Positions 18,803 through 27,730 of a stretch of 64,000 bases of DNA are shown here, piece after piece. Every line of letters begins with the position of its first letter. The stretch's first letter is position 1. The translations under genes and the position numbers were made by a program. The DNA is from Pedobacter insulae (GTDB taxonomy: Bacteria; Bacteroidota; Bacteroidia; Sphingobacteriales; Sphingobacteriaceae). The notes beneath the pieces are model-generated. The model ran no database searches, was not told where the DNA came from, and was given only the letters and a program-made list of their open reading frames with translations. The stretch is from contig NZ_FOPP01000006.1 in NCBI RefSeq assembly GCF_900113525.1, positions 1 to 64,000 on the forward strand, given 5' to 3'.

Positions 18803-20485
18803 CTAAAATGAATGTGATAAAGAAAGATTGCTATATATTTCGTTAAAGGATGGTAGTGTAATATCTTTCGAATTACTCTTCAAATAATTGATAGATAGAT
18901 TGGCAGCATTCTTCTTAGTAAAGCGAAATGAACCATTTAAACTTCCATTTAGAATGTTACCCGCTTTAATTTTATTATTTTTTTGTTGTTGAAGACTAAT
19001 TGCGGCACTTAAACCCACCTTACCCTCCCAAAAATCTTTCGTAACTCCTAGTGATGGTCCAAAAAAAACCGTGTGACCCAAATAAATATCTGCTACAGTA
19101 TAGTTCAGACTAGCATTAAAGTTAAAACCGGACTTAGGAAAGCCCAGCTGATATGAAAAATTTGCCGTTTTACTGTTGGATAAATTTTGAGCGGAAGTGA
19201 ACCTATTCAAATCTATTAACGATTGGATATTACCTACTAAGATAAAACTGTGCGATACCAAGGTGTCTGTTAAACTATACCGTAGCATGCCACTCAGGTT
19301 ATGATTGGTCTTAGCCACTCTCAAAGTATCAACAATAGGGTTTAAACCCCGATCTTGTGTAATCCCATAATTTGAATAGCGTATATCAACTCCGTAATTA
19401 GCTCTGTTAAAATTCGCATTGAACGAACCTATCTTACGGTTAGATTGATAGGCTTTATCTTTCATTAAGTTATCGTTCTGTAAGCCAATAGCCCCATTCA
19501 ACTGCATTTGACCTTTAATCAATTTCACACCACCCTCAACAGTATAATTTTGAACATCACTTTCTGTATAATAAGCCCCCATGCTTTTATAATCTGGATC
19601 TACTCGTTTATACTTTACTAATATAGTATAGTTTTTACCTTGGTAACCTAGGCTGGTGTGACCTGCTGTAAGCACTTGTGTTGAGGCATTTAACATAATT
19701 AAATCCCGAATAAAATCTATCTTGTCAAGTTTTAAATTTTTAACTGTATCGTCCTGCAAGTTCCTTGTATATAAACTTCCAGATGCATCTAACTCAAATA
19801 TGAAATGTTTAAAAAAAGTGAACCTACTCTCCATACCTAGAACTAAATTTTCTGAAGGAGTTAAATTATAAGAACTTGGTCTGCTGACTAAGGAGGTTAC
19901 CTCATCTTTAGCTCTTAACATGATTAAATCAACATGATTTTGGGGTGTTCCAAAGCCTAACTTGGTACTGAACCCTAATCTTTTATAGGCTGGGGTTTGG
20001 GCAAATGCCGTAGGCAGTGTAAGGTCTTCTTCAATAGCCTTATTAAAACGTCCATAAATAACACCGAATCTCAGTTTGCCTGGATTTAGCTCTACTCCGC
20101 CGCCTAAAAAATTGTAACCAGCCAAAGTGTAGTTCGACCATTGTATACTTTGCCAACCCGCATGTACAGTAATCCACTTATAGGTTGGACTAATACCGTA
20201 TTGATTAAAAGGTTGTGTAAAGCCCCGCTGCTGATCGCTAACTACTACACTGAAAGGAAATGAAACCCCATAAATAGACAGTGTGGGCGCACCACTTAGC
20301 AAATATGAAAAGGCTCTTTGACGAGCGGGAATTCCGCTTGAATTATAGGTGCCAATTCCTAAACCCAATGTACCATTGATGGCGAATGGTTTAGCTTTTA
20401 CAACTTGTTCAATATCTTGCGCTCTGACGGTTCCAAAAAATTGAGACACTAAAAGGAAGAAACATAAAAGTAATAGCCTTTTCAT
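18803..20485 (-). CDS. Predicted outer-membrane beta-barrel protein
   Basis: A 560-residue protein with a signal peptide (cleavage after about TVRAQ, residue 23). Long alternating amphipathic strands rich in Tyr, Phe, Gly and Asn span the whole length, and the C-terminus is LSLSHSF with a terminal Phe, as in BAM-inserted barrels. No plug or TonB box is visible, and the length would allow many strands. It is 1 nt downstream of the collagen-like lipoprotein and 18 nt upstream of the giant protein, so a role in exporting or anchoring those proteins is plausible. I do not recognise the family. A SprF-like partner role is a guess. Confidence 0.78.
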   Translation of the reverse strand: MKRLLLLCFFLLVSQFFGTVRAQDIEQVVKAKPFAINGTLGLGIGTYNSSGIPARQRAFSYLLSGAPTLSIYGVSFPFSVVVSDQQRGFTQPFNQYGISPTYKWITVHAGWQSIQWSNYTLAGYNFLGGGVELNPGKLRFGVIYGRFNKAIEEDLTLPTAFAQTPAYKRLGFSTKLGFGTPQNHVDLIMLRAKDEVTSLVSRPSSYNLTPSENLVLGMESRFTFFKHFIFELDASGSLYTRNLQDDTVKNLKLDKIDFIRDLIMLNASTQVLTAGHTSLGYQGKNYTILVKYKRVDPDYKSMGAYYTESDVQNYTVEGGVKLIKGQMQLNGAIGLQNDNLMKDKAYQSNRKIGSFNANFNRANYGVDIRYSNYGITQDRGLNPIVDTLRVAKTNHNLSGMLRYSLTDTLVSHSFILVGNIQSLIDLNRFTSAQNLSNSKTANFSYQLGFPKSGFNFNASLNYTVADIYLGHTVFFGPSLGVTKDFWEGKVGLSAAISLQQQKNNKIKAGNILNGSLNGSFRFTKKNAANLSINYLKSNSKDITLPSFNEIYSNLSLSHSF

Positions 20486-20486
20486 A

Positions 20487-22211
20487 TCAATTCAATTTCT
20501 TGAAATCACTTTCTCTTATATTAAATTTTATCATCATTTGAGACATAGGAATGATTGGCTGACCCCCTTTCACGCTCGAGATAGCTCCGCTATTTGTGTA
20601 TGGCACTAGAACTATTCTAACTTTATTTATGCTAGGGCTGACATAACTTCCATTTTTTCTTTCGATAATTCTTGCCGAGGCGGCAGTTAGAGTGATTCTA
20701 CTTTTGGAAAAAATACCGGTAAAGGTAGTATCACCTTCTACAACTTGCTTCCAACCTGTTACAACATCTCTCATATAAACCAACATTAAGCTGTTTTGAG
20801 CTGTTGCTAGTGCTGATGCCGGAATTTGAAAAACAGAAGTGCTATCATTATAATTACCATTTCTATGTATTCTTAAATTAGCCAAGTCAAAATAATAAGA
20901 TGATTCGTAACCCCAACTGAAAGTTGCATTATCAGGCGTTTCAAATAAAAGATTACTGGCACCACCTCCCCCACCACTAGGCCCTATTAATGAAGTTCCA
21001 GCACCCCACACACCTCCTGTTTTTGGACCATAAATAGTGTAATTCGTTGTATTGATATAGAAATCCCCATTTACACCCACTGTATTAGCAGGTGCTCCGG
21101 TTCCATTTAAAATCCCATTTCCATTCGTACCATTTAAACCGTCGGTTCCTTTTAAACTAGCCCCTATACCCCATCCGAACATTGGATTAGCACTTTTCGG
21201 ACCGTACAATGCGATGGGAATTCTTGAAATATAAAAATCGCCGGCCTTTCCTAAATTAGGATCAGGAGCAGTTTCTCCGCTATAGAAGATAGTACCATCG
21301 GCACCTGCAGGACCCACTGGACCTTGCGCACCATCAGCACCACGAAGTAAGATTGGAATTCCCCAACCAGCAGTATCTTTTGGTCCATATAGTAAATAGT
21401 TCGTTTTATCTAAATAGTAATCGCCAGCGGCGCCATATCCAACAGCAGGTGCACCATTACCACTTAACGTTACACTTCCGTTAGCTCCATTGGTGCCGTT
21501 CGTACCGTTTGCCCCATTCGTACCGTTGGTTCCCTTCAACACCAAACCTAATCCCCAACCGGTGTTGGCTTTAGGGCCATATAAATTTCCTGTATTCTGA
21601 TCTAAATAGTAATCCCCATTCAGTCCAATCGTACTTAAAGGAGTTCCAGAGCCGCTGTAAATAATACTTCCATCTTTACCAGCAGCGCCAGCGGGACCTT
21701 GTGCACCATCAGCTCCGCGTAAAACAATTGGGATACCCCACCCTGATTCCAGTTTTGGTCCATATAATTGATAGCTTGATTTATCTAAATAATAATCGCC
21801 CGCATTTCCTAAAGCTGCAGCGGGAGCCCCATTACCACTTAAGGTAACACTTCCGTTTGTACCATTTGTTCCATTAGTACCATTTGTTCCGTTTGCTCCG
21901 TTAGTTCCGTTCGTACCATTTACGCCCATCAAAGTAATGGCAGTTCCCCATCCAGCAACTAGTTTCGGACCGTACAAGTTCCCTGTACTTTTGTCGAGAT
22001 AATAGTCCCCTATTGAACCTAAAGCAGCAACAGGAGTCCCTAGGCCACTATAAATAATGCTGCCATCTTTGCCCGCAGCACCCATAGGACCTGCATCTCC
22101 TGTTGTTCCTTGTGGGCCAGCTGGCCCCTCTGGCCCCTCCAAACCGGTTTCGGAACATGAGGAAAAGATAACACCAATAAAGCAAATCATTAAAAGATAG
22201 GTGTATTTCAT
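20487..22211 (-). CDS. Collagen-like repeat lipoprotein
   Basis: A 574-residue protein starting with a lipoprotein signal (IFSSCS, Cys19) followed at once by collagen-type Gly-X-Y triplets. The body alternates triplet linkers (GTNGTNG or GADGAQGPAG types) with six globular modules of about 45 residues, pattern GDYYLD.....LYGPK...GWG. The modules fall into two alternating types arranged as three A-B pairs. Residues from about 415 on form a non-repetitive C-terminal domain after GPSGGGGGASN. The likely form is a trimeric stalk on the outer membrane with a terminal head. It is first in the four-gene surface cluster. Confidence 0.85.
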   Translation of the reverse strand: MKYTYLLMICFIGVIFSSCSETGLEGPEGPAGPQGTTGDAGPMGAAGKDGSIIYSGLGTPVAALGSIGDYYLDKSTGNLYGPKLVAGWGTAITLMGVNGTNGTNGANGTNGTNGTNGTNGSVTLSGNGAPAAALGNAGDYYLDKSSYQLYGPKLESGWGIPIVLRGADGAQGPAGAAGKDGSIIYSGSGTPLSTIGLNGDYYLDQNTGNLYGPKANTGWGLGLVLKGTNGTNGANGTNGTNGANGSVTLSGNGAPAVGYGAAGDYYLDKTNYLLYGPKDTAGWGIPILLRGADGAQGPVGPAGADGTIFYSGETAPDPNLGKAGDFYISRIPIALYGPKSANPMFGWGIGASLKGTDGLNGTNGNGILNGTGAPANTVGVNGDFYINTTNYTIYGPKTGGVWGAGTSLIGPSGGGGGASNLLFETPDNATFSWGYESSYYFDLANLRIHRNGNYNDSTSVFQIPASALATAQNSLMLVYMRDVVTGWKQVVEGDTTFTGIFSKSRITLTAASARIIERKNGSYVSPSINKVRIVLVPYTNSGAISSVKGGQPIIPMSQMMIKFNIRESDFKKLN

Positions 22212-22311
22212 AGGAATAAAATTTTAATAATTGAAGATAATCTTGATCGGAGCGCAATTCGGGATATTATCGATGAACGGACAGGAATAATCGGTCAAAG
22301 GAAATTGAATG

Positions 22312-22911
22312 TTAGAATTCGGGATTCATCGAATCTGGCCGATAAATTACTCGAAACTTTCCCTCTGCCAATTTTGAACTCCGCACTGGGTTGGTTTCGT
22401 AAATTGCATACATCGTGGGTGAAAAAGTACCCTCGATGATATAAGCCGCTTTGTCGCTTTTATCAATTTTTGTAACTTGAACAGTATTTTCTTGCACTGG
22501 ATGCTCCATTGTTGTGCTAGCGGTTTCTTTATCAGAACTTTTAGCCTCCGGATAGTAAAACACGCCACTCAGCATCCCATCATCATTTCTTATAGATGGA
22601 TAACTCCCAACAGTTAGTTTATCCTTTGCATGGAATGAAAGATCTATTCTTGAACCATCTTCGGCCTCAGCGAAAATCGAAAACTGATGCCCCAATTCCT
22701 TATAGCTCAAGGTATAGGCTTTAAACTCCTTAGAGGGGAAAGCTTCCCATAATTTACCCTCAATTTTAACTGAGAAATATTCATCATCATTTACAATTGT
22801 TGCTGCAGCTTCGACCTTGTCTTCACTTTTGGTATTTGAATTACAGGCAATAAGAACCAAGCTAACTAGAAAGCTAGCGAACATACCTTTCAGGTTTAAG
22901 TTAAATTTCAT
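22312..22911 (-). CDS. Small lipoprotein, unknown function
   Basis: A 199-residue protein with lipobox LIAC (Cys23) after a hydrophobic signal, then a charged linker (NSNTKSEDKVEAAATI) and a beta-rich domain beginning YFSVKIEGKLWEAFPS. The tail VRSSKLAEGKFRVIYR is likewise strand-like. Similar small lipoproteins with a K-x-x-W-x-A-F/T start are common in Pedobacter, but I cannot assign a function. It is on the same strand as the surface cluster, separated from it by about 100 nt that hold no clear promoter. Confidence 0.72.
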   Translation of the reverse strand: MKFNLNLKGMFASFLVSLVLIACNSNTKSEDKVEAAATIVNDDEYFSVKIEGKLWEAFPSKEFKAYTLSYKELGHQFSIFAEAEDGSRIDLSFHAKDKLTVGSYPSIRNDDGMLSGVFYYPEAKSSDKETASTTMEHPVQENTVQVTKIDKSDKAAYIIEGTFSPTMYAIYETNPVRSSKLAEGKFRVIYRPDSMNPEF

Positions 22912-23002
22912 GTTGTTTAATTTTACAATTAAACTTAAGTGCTAACCCGTAGATTCCATGAGATAATCTATCAGAGGCCGTAAATAATCGTTGAAGGGAA
23001 AT

Positions 23003-25144
23003 TTAAGCAAGCGTAACCGTTATAATTGTGCCTTCTGCCGTACTGGTTATTTGTAAGGTTCCATTTAATGTATGCAACAATTCTTTAACAATCACTAGCC
23101 CATAACCAGACAATTTACTTTTCACATAGTTGTTGTTTAAAAGCTCGTCAATTTTTTGCTGAGGCATAATTTCCCCGCTATTCAAAATGGAGATAAAAGA
23201 CTGCCCAGCATCGTTAATTCCTCCATTTATCAATATAGAAGAGTCATTGTTGGCGTGATTAATAGCATTTTGGAGGAGATTGCGCAACACGATTATGAGC
23301 AAGTTTTGATCAGTGAGTAAACTCTTTATAGTTAAATCGCCTACTTTAATCGTTACGTTCTTAACGCTTGTCTGGTTGTGAATTAAAACAATGGATTCCT
23401 CTATTAATTGATGAACATTGACTTCTTCGAGGTCTAGTTCAAAGTTTTCCATCTGACTTTTAGCCCACAACAATAAGTCTTCCATTGTGACAAGTATTGC
23501 GCTGGCAGAATGCAGTAATTTCTTTTGACGAACTAATTTTTCATCTTCAGAGATTTGTCCAGCATCAATCTGCAGTAATTTAAAAAATGTAAACAACTGG
23601 CTCACGGGTGCCCTTAAATCGTGCGAAATAATACTAAATAGCTTTGATTTGGTTTGATTGGAAACTAGCAACTGTGAATTAAGTAGATCCAATTGCTGAT
23701 TTTTCTTATCCAAAAGGAGATTTACTTTTTGCTTATCCTTATAATTATACAAAATCATTGCAGCAATAATCAACACTAATAATACACTAATGAGCAAAAT
23801 GGTTTTGTATTGCCTCTGTCGGATGAGCTCCTTTTCCTGTGCCTCACTTTGAGCATTTAGAAAATTTATACGTTCTTCTTTTTGAGCATTCTTATACTTA
23901 AACTCAATCACATTGATATCTTCCTTTGTTTTTTCTACATAAATGGCGTCTCTTAACAGATTATATTTATGATAAAACAAATTAGCTTTTCGATAATTAC
24001 CAATCTGCTCGTAGCTTTGGGCAAGTTTCAGGTTGATACTTGCAAACACATCATTGCTAAAGCTATTAGAATTTGGAAGGGCCTTCTCAAAATAACTGAT
24101 TGCTTCTTTATAGTTTTGCTGTTGATAGGTTAGGTTCCCCATCATATTGATAACCATCATAACCGCCTCCTTACTTTCCGAGATCATCCCTTTTTCGTAA
24201 GCTGTTTTCGCATATTTAATTGCCAGTGGAATGTTTGATCGTGCAAGATAATATTCGGCGAACAACCTATTGACATCACTGATATCCCAGGCAGATTCAT
24301 AAATATCTACCTTCATTGTTCCGTAAACTTTGTTATAGTAAAGAGTGGCGCTGTCTATCCTGGAAAGATTTAAATAAGCTTGTTGCATTTTTTTATACAG
24401 TCTCACTCTTCCTCCTGTATAATTTACAAAATAAGGCTCGCCTTGTTTAAGAAAAGTTAAGGCCTTTTGATTTTGATTTAACCGCAAATACAAACTTCCC
24501 AACTCTGAAAAAGCTAAACCTAAATTAACTCTTGATTGGTTATCTTTTTTTTGTTTATATAGGAATTCTTTGGTGGTTAAAGAGCCTATTAACAATGCTA
24601 TTGCCTGTGTATAAGAGCCCCTGTGTAAAAAATCGTCACTTAATGCTGATACAACTTTATCTTTTAAGTAAACATCCTTTATTTCTCTTCTTAAAACATT
24701 TAGTCTCTTCACATAAGAGTTTGTTTCTTCAACTTCACCTAAAAAACGGTACAAATAATTGATCTCCTGAATTGCGGATATCTCAATATCATACTCGTTT
24801 CCACGCTGCGCATTCATGATACTATTTCCTAGATAATATAAAGCACTATCATTGTTGAGCATAATTTTATAAGACATTCCTATGAGGAATTGAAATCTGG
24901 AAAGGTTTTTAAAATCGCTCTGCTTTGTAAAAGAAATTCCCTTTTTCGAAATCTTTATTAATTCATTGAAATCTTTTAACGTTCCCTTTGATTGGATATA
25001 GTTATATAACCGATAGCTATAGTTATAATACTCAGTGGCGCTATTTGAATTTGTGTTTTTTGCCAATCTCCCTATTCCTTGTTCAGCTGGAGTACTGATC
25101 GAGGTTAAGCAACATACTAACATAAGAACAACAAATCGCTGCAT
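23003..25144 (-). CDS. TPR-containing sensor histidine kinase
   Basis: A 713-residue membrane kinase. A signal or first membrane segment (1-20) is followed by a periplasmic TPR array (about 35-400; YQQQNYKEAISYFEKALP is a clear TPR). Next come a membrane segment at 447-468, a coiled coil, the dimerisation/phosphoacceptor box FSIISHDLRAP (His508) and a HATPase domain with N-box NLLQNAINHA and G2-like SGYGLVIVKEL. The canonical G1 box DxGxG is degenerate. It lies 35 nt after the LytTR regulator gene and is probably its partner. Pairing a HisKA-type kinase with a LytTR regulator is less common than pairing with LytS-type kinases. Confidence 0.9.
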   Translation of the reverse strand: MQRFVVLMLVCCLTSISTPAEQGIGRLAKNTNSNSATEYYNYSYRLYNYIQSKGTLKDFNELIKISKKGISFTKQSDFKNLSRFQFLIGMSYKIMLNNDSALYYLGNSIMNAQRGNEYDIEISAIQEINYLYRFLGEVEETNSYVKRLNVLRREIKDVYLKDKVVSALSDDFLHRGSYTQAIALLIGSLTTKEFLYKQKKDNQSRVNLGLAFSELGSLYLRLNQNQKALTFLKQGEPYFVNYTGGRVRLYKKMQQAYLNLSRIDSATLYYNKVYGTMKVDIYESAWDISDVNRLFAEYYLARSNIPLAIKYAKTAYEKGMISESKEAVMMVINMMGNLTYQQQNYKEAISYFEKALPNSNSFSNDVFASINLKLAQSYEQIGNYRKANLFYHKYNLLRDAIYVEKTKEDINVIEFKYKNAQKEERINFLNAQSEAQEKELIRQRQYKTILLISVLLVLIIAAMILYNYKDKQKVNLLLDKKNQQLDLLNSQLLVSNQTKSKLFSIISHDLRAPVSQLFTFFKLLQIDAGQISEDEKLVRQKKLLHSASAILVTMEDLLLWAKSQMENFELDLEEVNVHQLIEESIVLIHNQTSVKNVTIKVGDLTIKSLLTDQNLLIIVLRNLLQNAINHANNDSSILINGGINDAGQSFISILNSGEIMPQQKIDELLNNNYVKSKLSGYGLVIVKELLHTLNGTLQITSTAEGTIITVTLA

Positions 25145-25179
25145 GATGAATTAATAGCCTTTCTTATTATTTGAAATCA

Positions 25180-25896
25180 TTACTTAGCATTGAAAATTCT
25201 TTTGGTTTCTCTCACATAGGTCTTCCCCACTGGGATAATGATACAGCCCATGTCAATCGATTTATTATCACAACTCTTAATCTTATTCATAGAGACTACA
25301 TAGCTACGGTGAATTCTTATAAATTTTCCTTCAGGCAACGACTCCATAAAATTAGAAAGTGTTGCCAAGGTAAGGTAAGATTTCTTCTCAGTTACAATCT
25401 TTGTGTAATCACCATAAGCTTCTAGATAAATCACTTCATTGGCATTCAAATGAATAAAATGATAGCCTTCCTTAAAAATGATCTTCTCATTTTCAAAGAG
25501 CACATCATAAGCTTCTGCTTTACCTTTTAGCTTAACAAAATCGACTATTCTTCTCATGCAGCTTTCAAATCTATCACCTTCCAAAGGCTTTAGAATAAAA
25601 TCAAAAACTTTTAATTGGAATCCTTGCAAAGCGAATTCGGGATGAGAAGAAATGAAAACATTAATCGTTTCTAGGGTCGAAATAGACTTCACAAAATCAA
25701 CACCATTCATTCCAGGCATATCAATATCCAAAAATAAAATATCCGGTTGATGCGAATTAATCGCACTCAAAGCATCAATTGGGTTACAATAACTTCCTAG
25801 AATTTTGATATTTTGAAAAGATGAAAGTTCAGCTTCAACAGCCATTCTATCTATATCATCGTCATCAACTACGATGCAAGTGAGTGCGTTTTTCAT
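25180..25896 (-). CDS. LytTR-family response regulator
   Basis: A 238-residue two-domain regulator. The receiver (1-120) has acidic residues VDDDD near the N-terminus, phosphoacceptor Asp57 in FLDIDMPG and the conserved Lys in FILKPLEG. The C-terminal LytTR DNA-binding domain (about 140-238) contains IYLEAYGDYTKIV, LPEGKFIRIHRSYVVSMNKI and ETKRIFNAK. The start at ATG 25896 gives MKNALTCIVVDDDD; an upstream ATG at 25929 would add 11 atypical residues. It precedes the TPR kinase and is divergent from the radical SAM gene. Confidence 0.93.
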   Translation of the reverse strand: MKNALTCIVVDDDDIDRMAVEAELSSFQNIKILGSYCNPIDALSAINSHQPDILFLDIDMPGMNGVDFVKSISTLETINVFISSHPEFALQGFQLKVFDFILKPLEGDRFESCMRRIVDFVKLKGKAEAYDVLFENEKIIFKEGYHFIHLNANEVIYLEAYGDYTKIVTEKKSYLTLATLSNFMESLPEGKFIRIHRSYVVSMNKIKSCDNKSIDMGCIIIPVGKTYVRETKRIFNAK

Positions 25897-25928
25897 AAAA
25901 AGCAGATTTATAGGCACATAAACATACA

Positions 25929-25990
25929 TAAAAATATTAGCTTATCCATCTATGTTGATAATTAAGTCAACATATTGCTAAAAATATTAG
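25929..25990. promoter_or_regulatory. Direct repeat flanking an inverted repeat in a divergent promoter region
   Basis: TAAAAATATTAG occurs at 25929-25940 and again at 25979-25990. Between the copies is a perfect 7-bp inverted repeat, ATGTTGA (25952-25958) and TCAACAT (25967-25973). The arrangement lies between the LytTR regulator (leftward) and the radical SAM gene (rightward) and may be a regulator binding region, possibly for the LytTR protein itself. Confidence 0.5.
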
Positions 25991-26002
25991 TAATTTTAAA
26001 TT

Positions 26003-27076
26003 ATGAACTTTGTTGAAGAAAATCAAAACAATTATTTAAACGGGCGAGGGGCTCAAATCAATACTGCTAATAAATTTCTCCGAAACACCCTAGCTAAAGA
26101 GCATGTTGAGGGCATAGATGATTGGGATGAACCTAATGAAAAGACCACTTTTATTATAGGAAAATCAAAGTCGATAGCGAATAAAGTCGACAGTCCAGAT
26201 GTTGGCATGTGGTATTCCCTTAATCCATATCAGGGTTGTGAACATGGTTGTATTTATTGCTACGCTCGCAATTCGCATGAATATTGGGGTTTTAGTGCAG
26301 GATTAGATTTTGAACGAAAAATAATTGTAAAACAAGATGCCCCCCACCTCTTTAAAAAATTCTTGGAAAAGAAGTCCTGGGATGCCACTCCTATTTCGTT
26401 ATCAGGAAATACCGATTGCTATCAACCTGCAGAAAGGAAGTTTAAATTAACCAGGCAACTGTTAGAGATTGCCTTAGCTTATAAGCAACCGATAGGGATG
26501 ATTACAAAAAATTCGTTGATCTTAAGGGATTTAGATATTTTACAGGAAATGGCAAAATATAAATTGGTAATGGTTTATGTGTCAACTACTTCCTTGAATG
26601 AAAAATTAAGACTGAAAATGGAGCCGAGAACAACTACAGCTAAACAGCGGTTAAAGGTAATTGAGGAATTGAGCAAGGCTGGATTACCAACTGGAGTGAT
26701 GGCGGCACCAATTGTTCCTGGATTAAATAGTCATGAAATACCTGCCATTTTAAAAGCCGCAGCTAACAATGGCGCTAAAAGTGCAGGCTATACAATCGTT
26801 AGATTAAATGGTTCTTTGCACGACCTATTTAAAGATTGGTTGCAAAAAAATTTCCCTGATCGTTTTGATAAAGTATGGCATCAAATCCAGTCCTGCCACA
26901 ATGGAAAAGTAAACGATAGTAGATTTGGCACAAGAATGAGGGGGGAGGGCAACTTTGCAGAGATGATTCGCGAAACTTTTAAACTTCATTGTAAAATCAA
27001 CAAGCTAAATACGGAATCTATTATTTTAAATAGAGGTTTATTTAAAGTGCCACAGGCTCAAATAAGTTTGTTCTAA
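26003..27076 (+). CDS. PA0069-family radical SAM protein
   Basis: A 357-residue radical SAM protein. The 4Fe-4S motif is CEHGCIYC (CxxxCxxC), preceded by SLNPYQGC and followed by YAR, as in the PA0069/Rv2578c group related to spore photoproduct lyase. SGNTDCYQPAERKF and the later PIVPGLN are also typical. The substrate is unknown. It stands alone, divergent from the LytTR gene. A terminator oriented for the opposite strand follows it. Confidence 0.9.
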   Translation: MNFVEENQNNYLNGRGAQINTANKFLRNTLAKEHVEGIDDWDEPNEKTTFIIGKSKSIANKVDSPDVGMWYSLNPYQGCEHGCIYCYARNSHEYWGFSAGLDFERKIIVKQDAPHLFKKFLEKKSWDATPISLSGNTDCYQPAERKFKLTRQLLEIALAYKQPIGMITKNSLILRDLDILQEMAKYKLVMVYVSTTSLNEKLRLKMEPRTTTAKQRLKVIEELSKAGLPTGVMAAPIVPGLNSHEIPAILKAAANNGAKSAGYTIVRLNGSLHDLFKDWLQKNFPDRFDKVWHQIQSCHNGKVNDSRFGTRMRGEGNFAEMIRETFKLHCKINKLNTESIILNRGLFKVPQAQISLF

Positions 27077-27091
27077 TAAAGAAATAAATCA

Positions 27092-27126
27092 TAAAAAAGA
27101 GGCTCCCTTAATTTAAGAAAAGCCTC
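27092..27126 (-). terminator. Terminator of the Sus-like operon
   Basis: On the minus strand GAGGCT (27126-27121) pairs with AGCCTC (27104-27099) around an AT-rich loop that can itself pair (CTTAA/TTAAG), and the stem is followed by six T. It lies just after the discoidin gene stop. The 3' end of the convergent radical SAM transcript may use it too. Confidence 0.65.
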
Positions 27127-27159
27127 CCAACTTGCGTGTATGAAAAAAGTAGAATACGT

Positions 27160-27702
27160 TTATTTTACACCGAAAACATCAATCTCAGCTAAAAACGTAT
27201 GGTTTGTACCAACCCGCTGAGGTTCTAAAGCTGTTACTTTCAGGTAGCGATATGCCTTTGCAGATGAAACTGGAAAATTCTGTAAGTCGTTAGAAATAAT
27301 GAAGTTAAACTCGCCTAAACTTGTAAATGTTGCCCCATCACTGCTTCCTTCGATTTTAAATTTTTTCATCCCTACCGCGTTTGGAGTAGCCGCGTATCTG
27401 TTTGTTAAACCAACAGAAATCATTTTAACTTCCTTTTTCATATCTATTAAAACCCAATGAGGATAAGGAGTTACTACTGAATAATCGGTATGCCAAAAAG
27501 TCTTAGAATCATTATCTATCAATTTCTCGGGGGTGCCAGTAGGAGCAACATCAGCAGAAAAACTAGAGGCTGTGACTGTCCACCCCTCTTTTGAAACGGT
27601 TACCGCGGTAGATTTATCTTCGAAAATAACCGAGTCAGCTTTATCACAGGCCGTCACAAAAAATAGGGCACTTATTGCTAGTAAATATTTAATTTTTTTC
27701 AT
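27160..27702 (-). CDS. Discoidin (F5/8 type C) domain lipoprotein
   Basis: A 180-residue lipoprotein (FVTACD, Cys19) with one discoidin-like domain of about 140 residues. Cues are TPEKLIDNDSKTFWHTDYS, PHWVLIDMKKEVKMISVGLTNR, KKFKIEGSSDGATFTSLGEF and YRYLKVTAL. Such domains bind carbohydrates or other ligands. It is the third gene of the SusC/SusD-like operon, 28 nt after susD, in the position usually taken by a surface glycan-binding lipoprotein. Confidence 0.88.
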   Translation of the reverse strand: MKKIKYLLAISALFFVTACDKADSVIFEDKSTAVTVSKEGWTVTASSFSADVAPTGTPEKLIDNDSKTFWHTDYSVVTPYPHWVLIDMKKEVKMISVGLTNRYAATPNAVGMKKFKIEGSSDGATFTSLGEFNFIISNDLQNFPVSSAKAYRYLKVTALEPQRVGTNHTFLAEIDVFGVK

Positions 27703-27730
27703 TAGAATATAATTTTAATGGTTGTCAATT

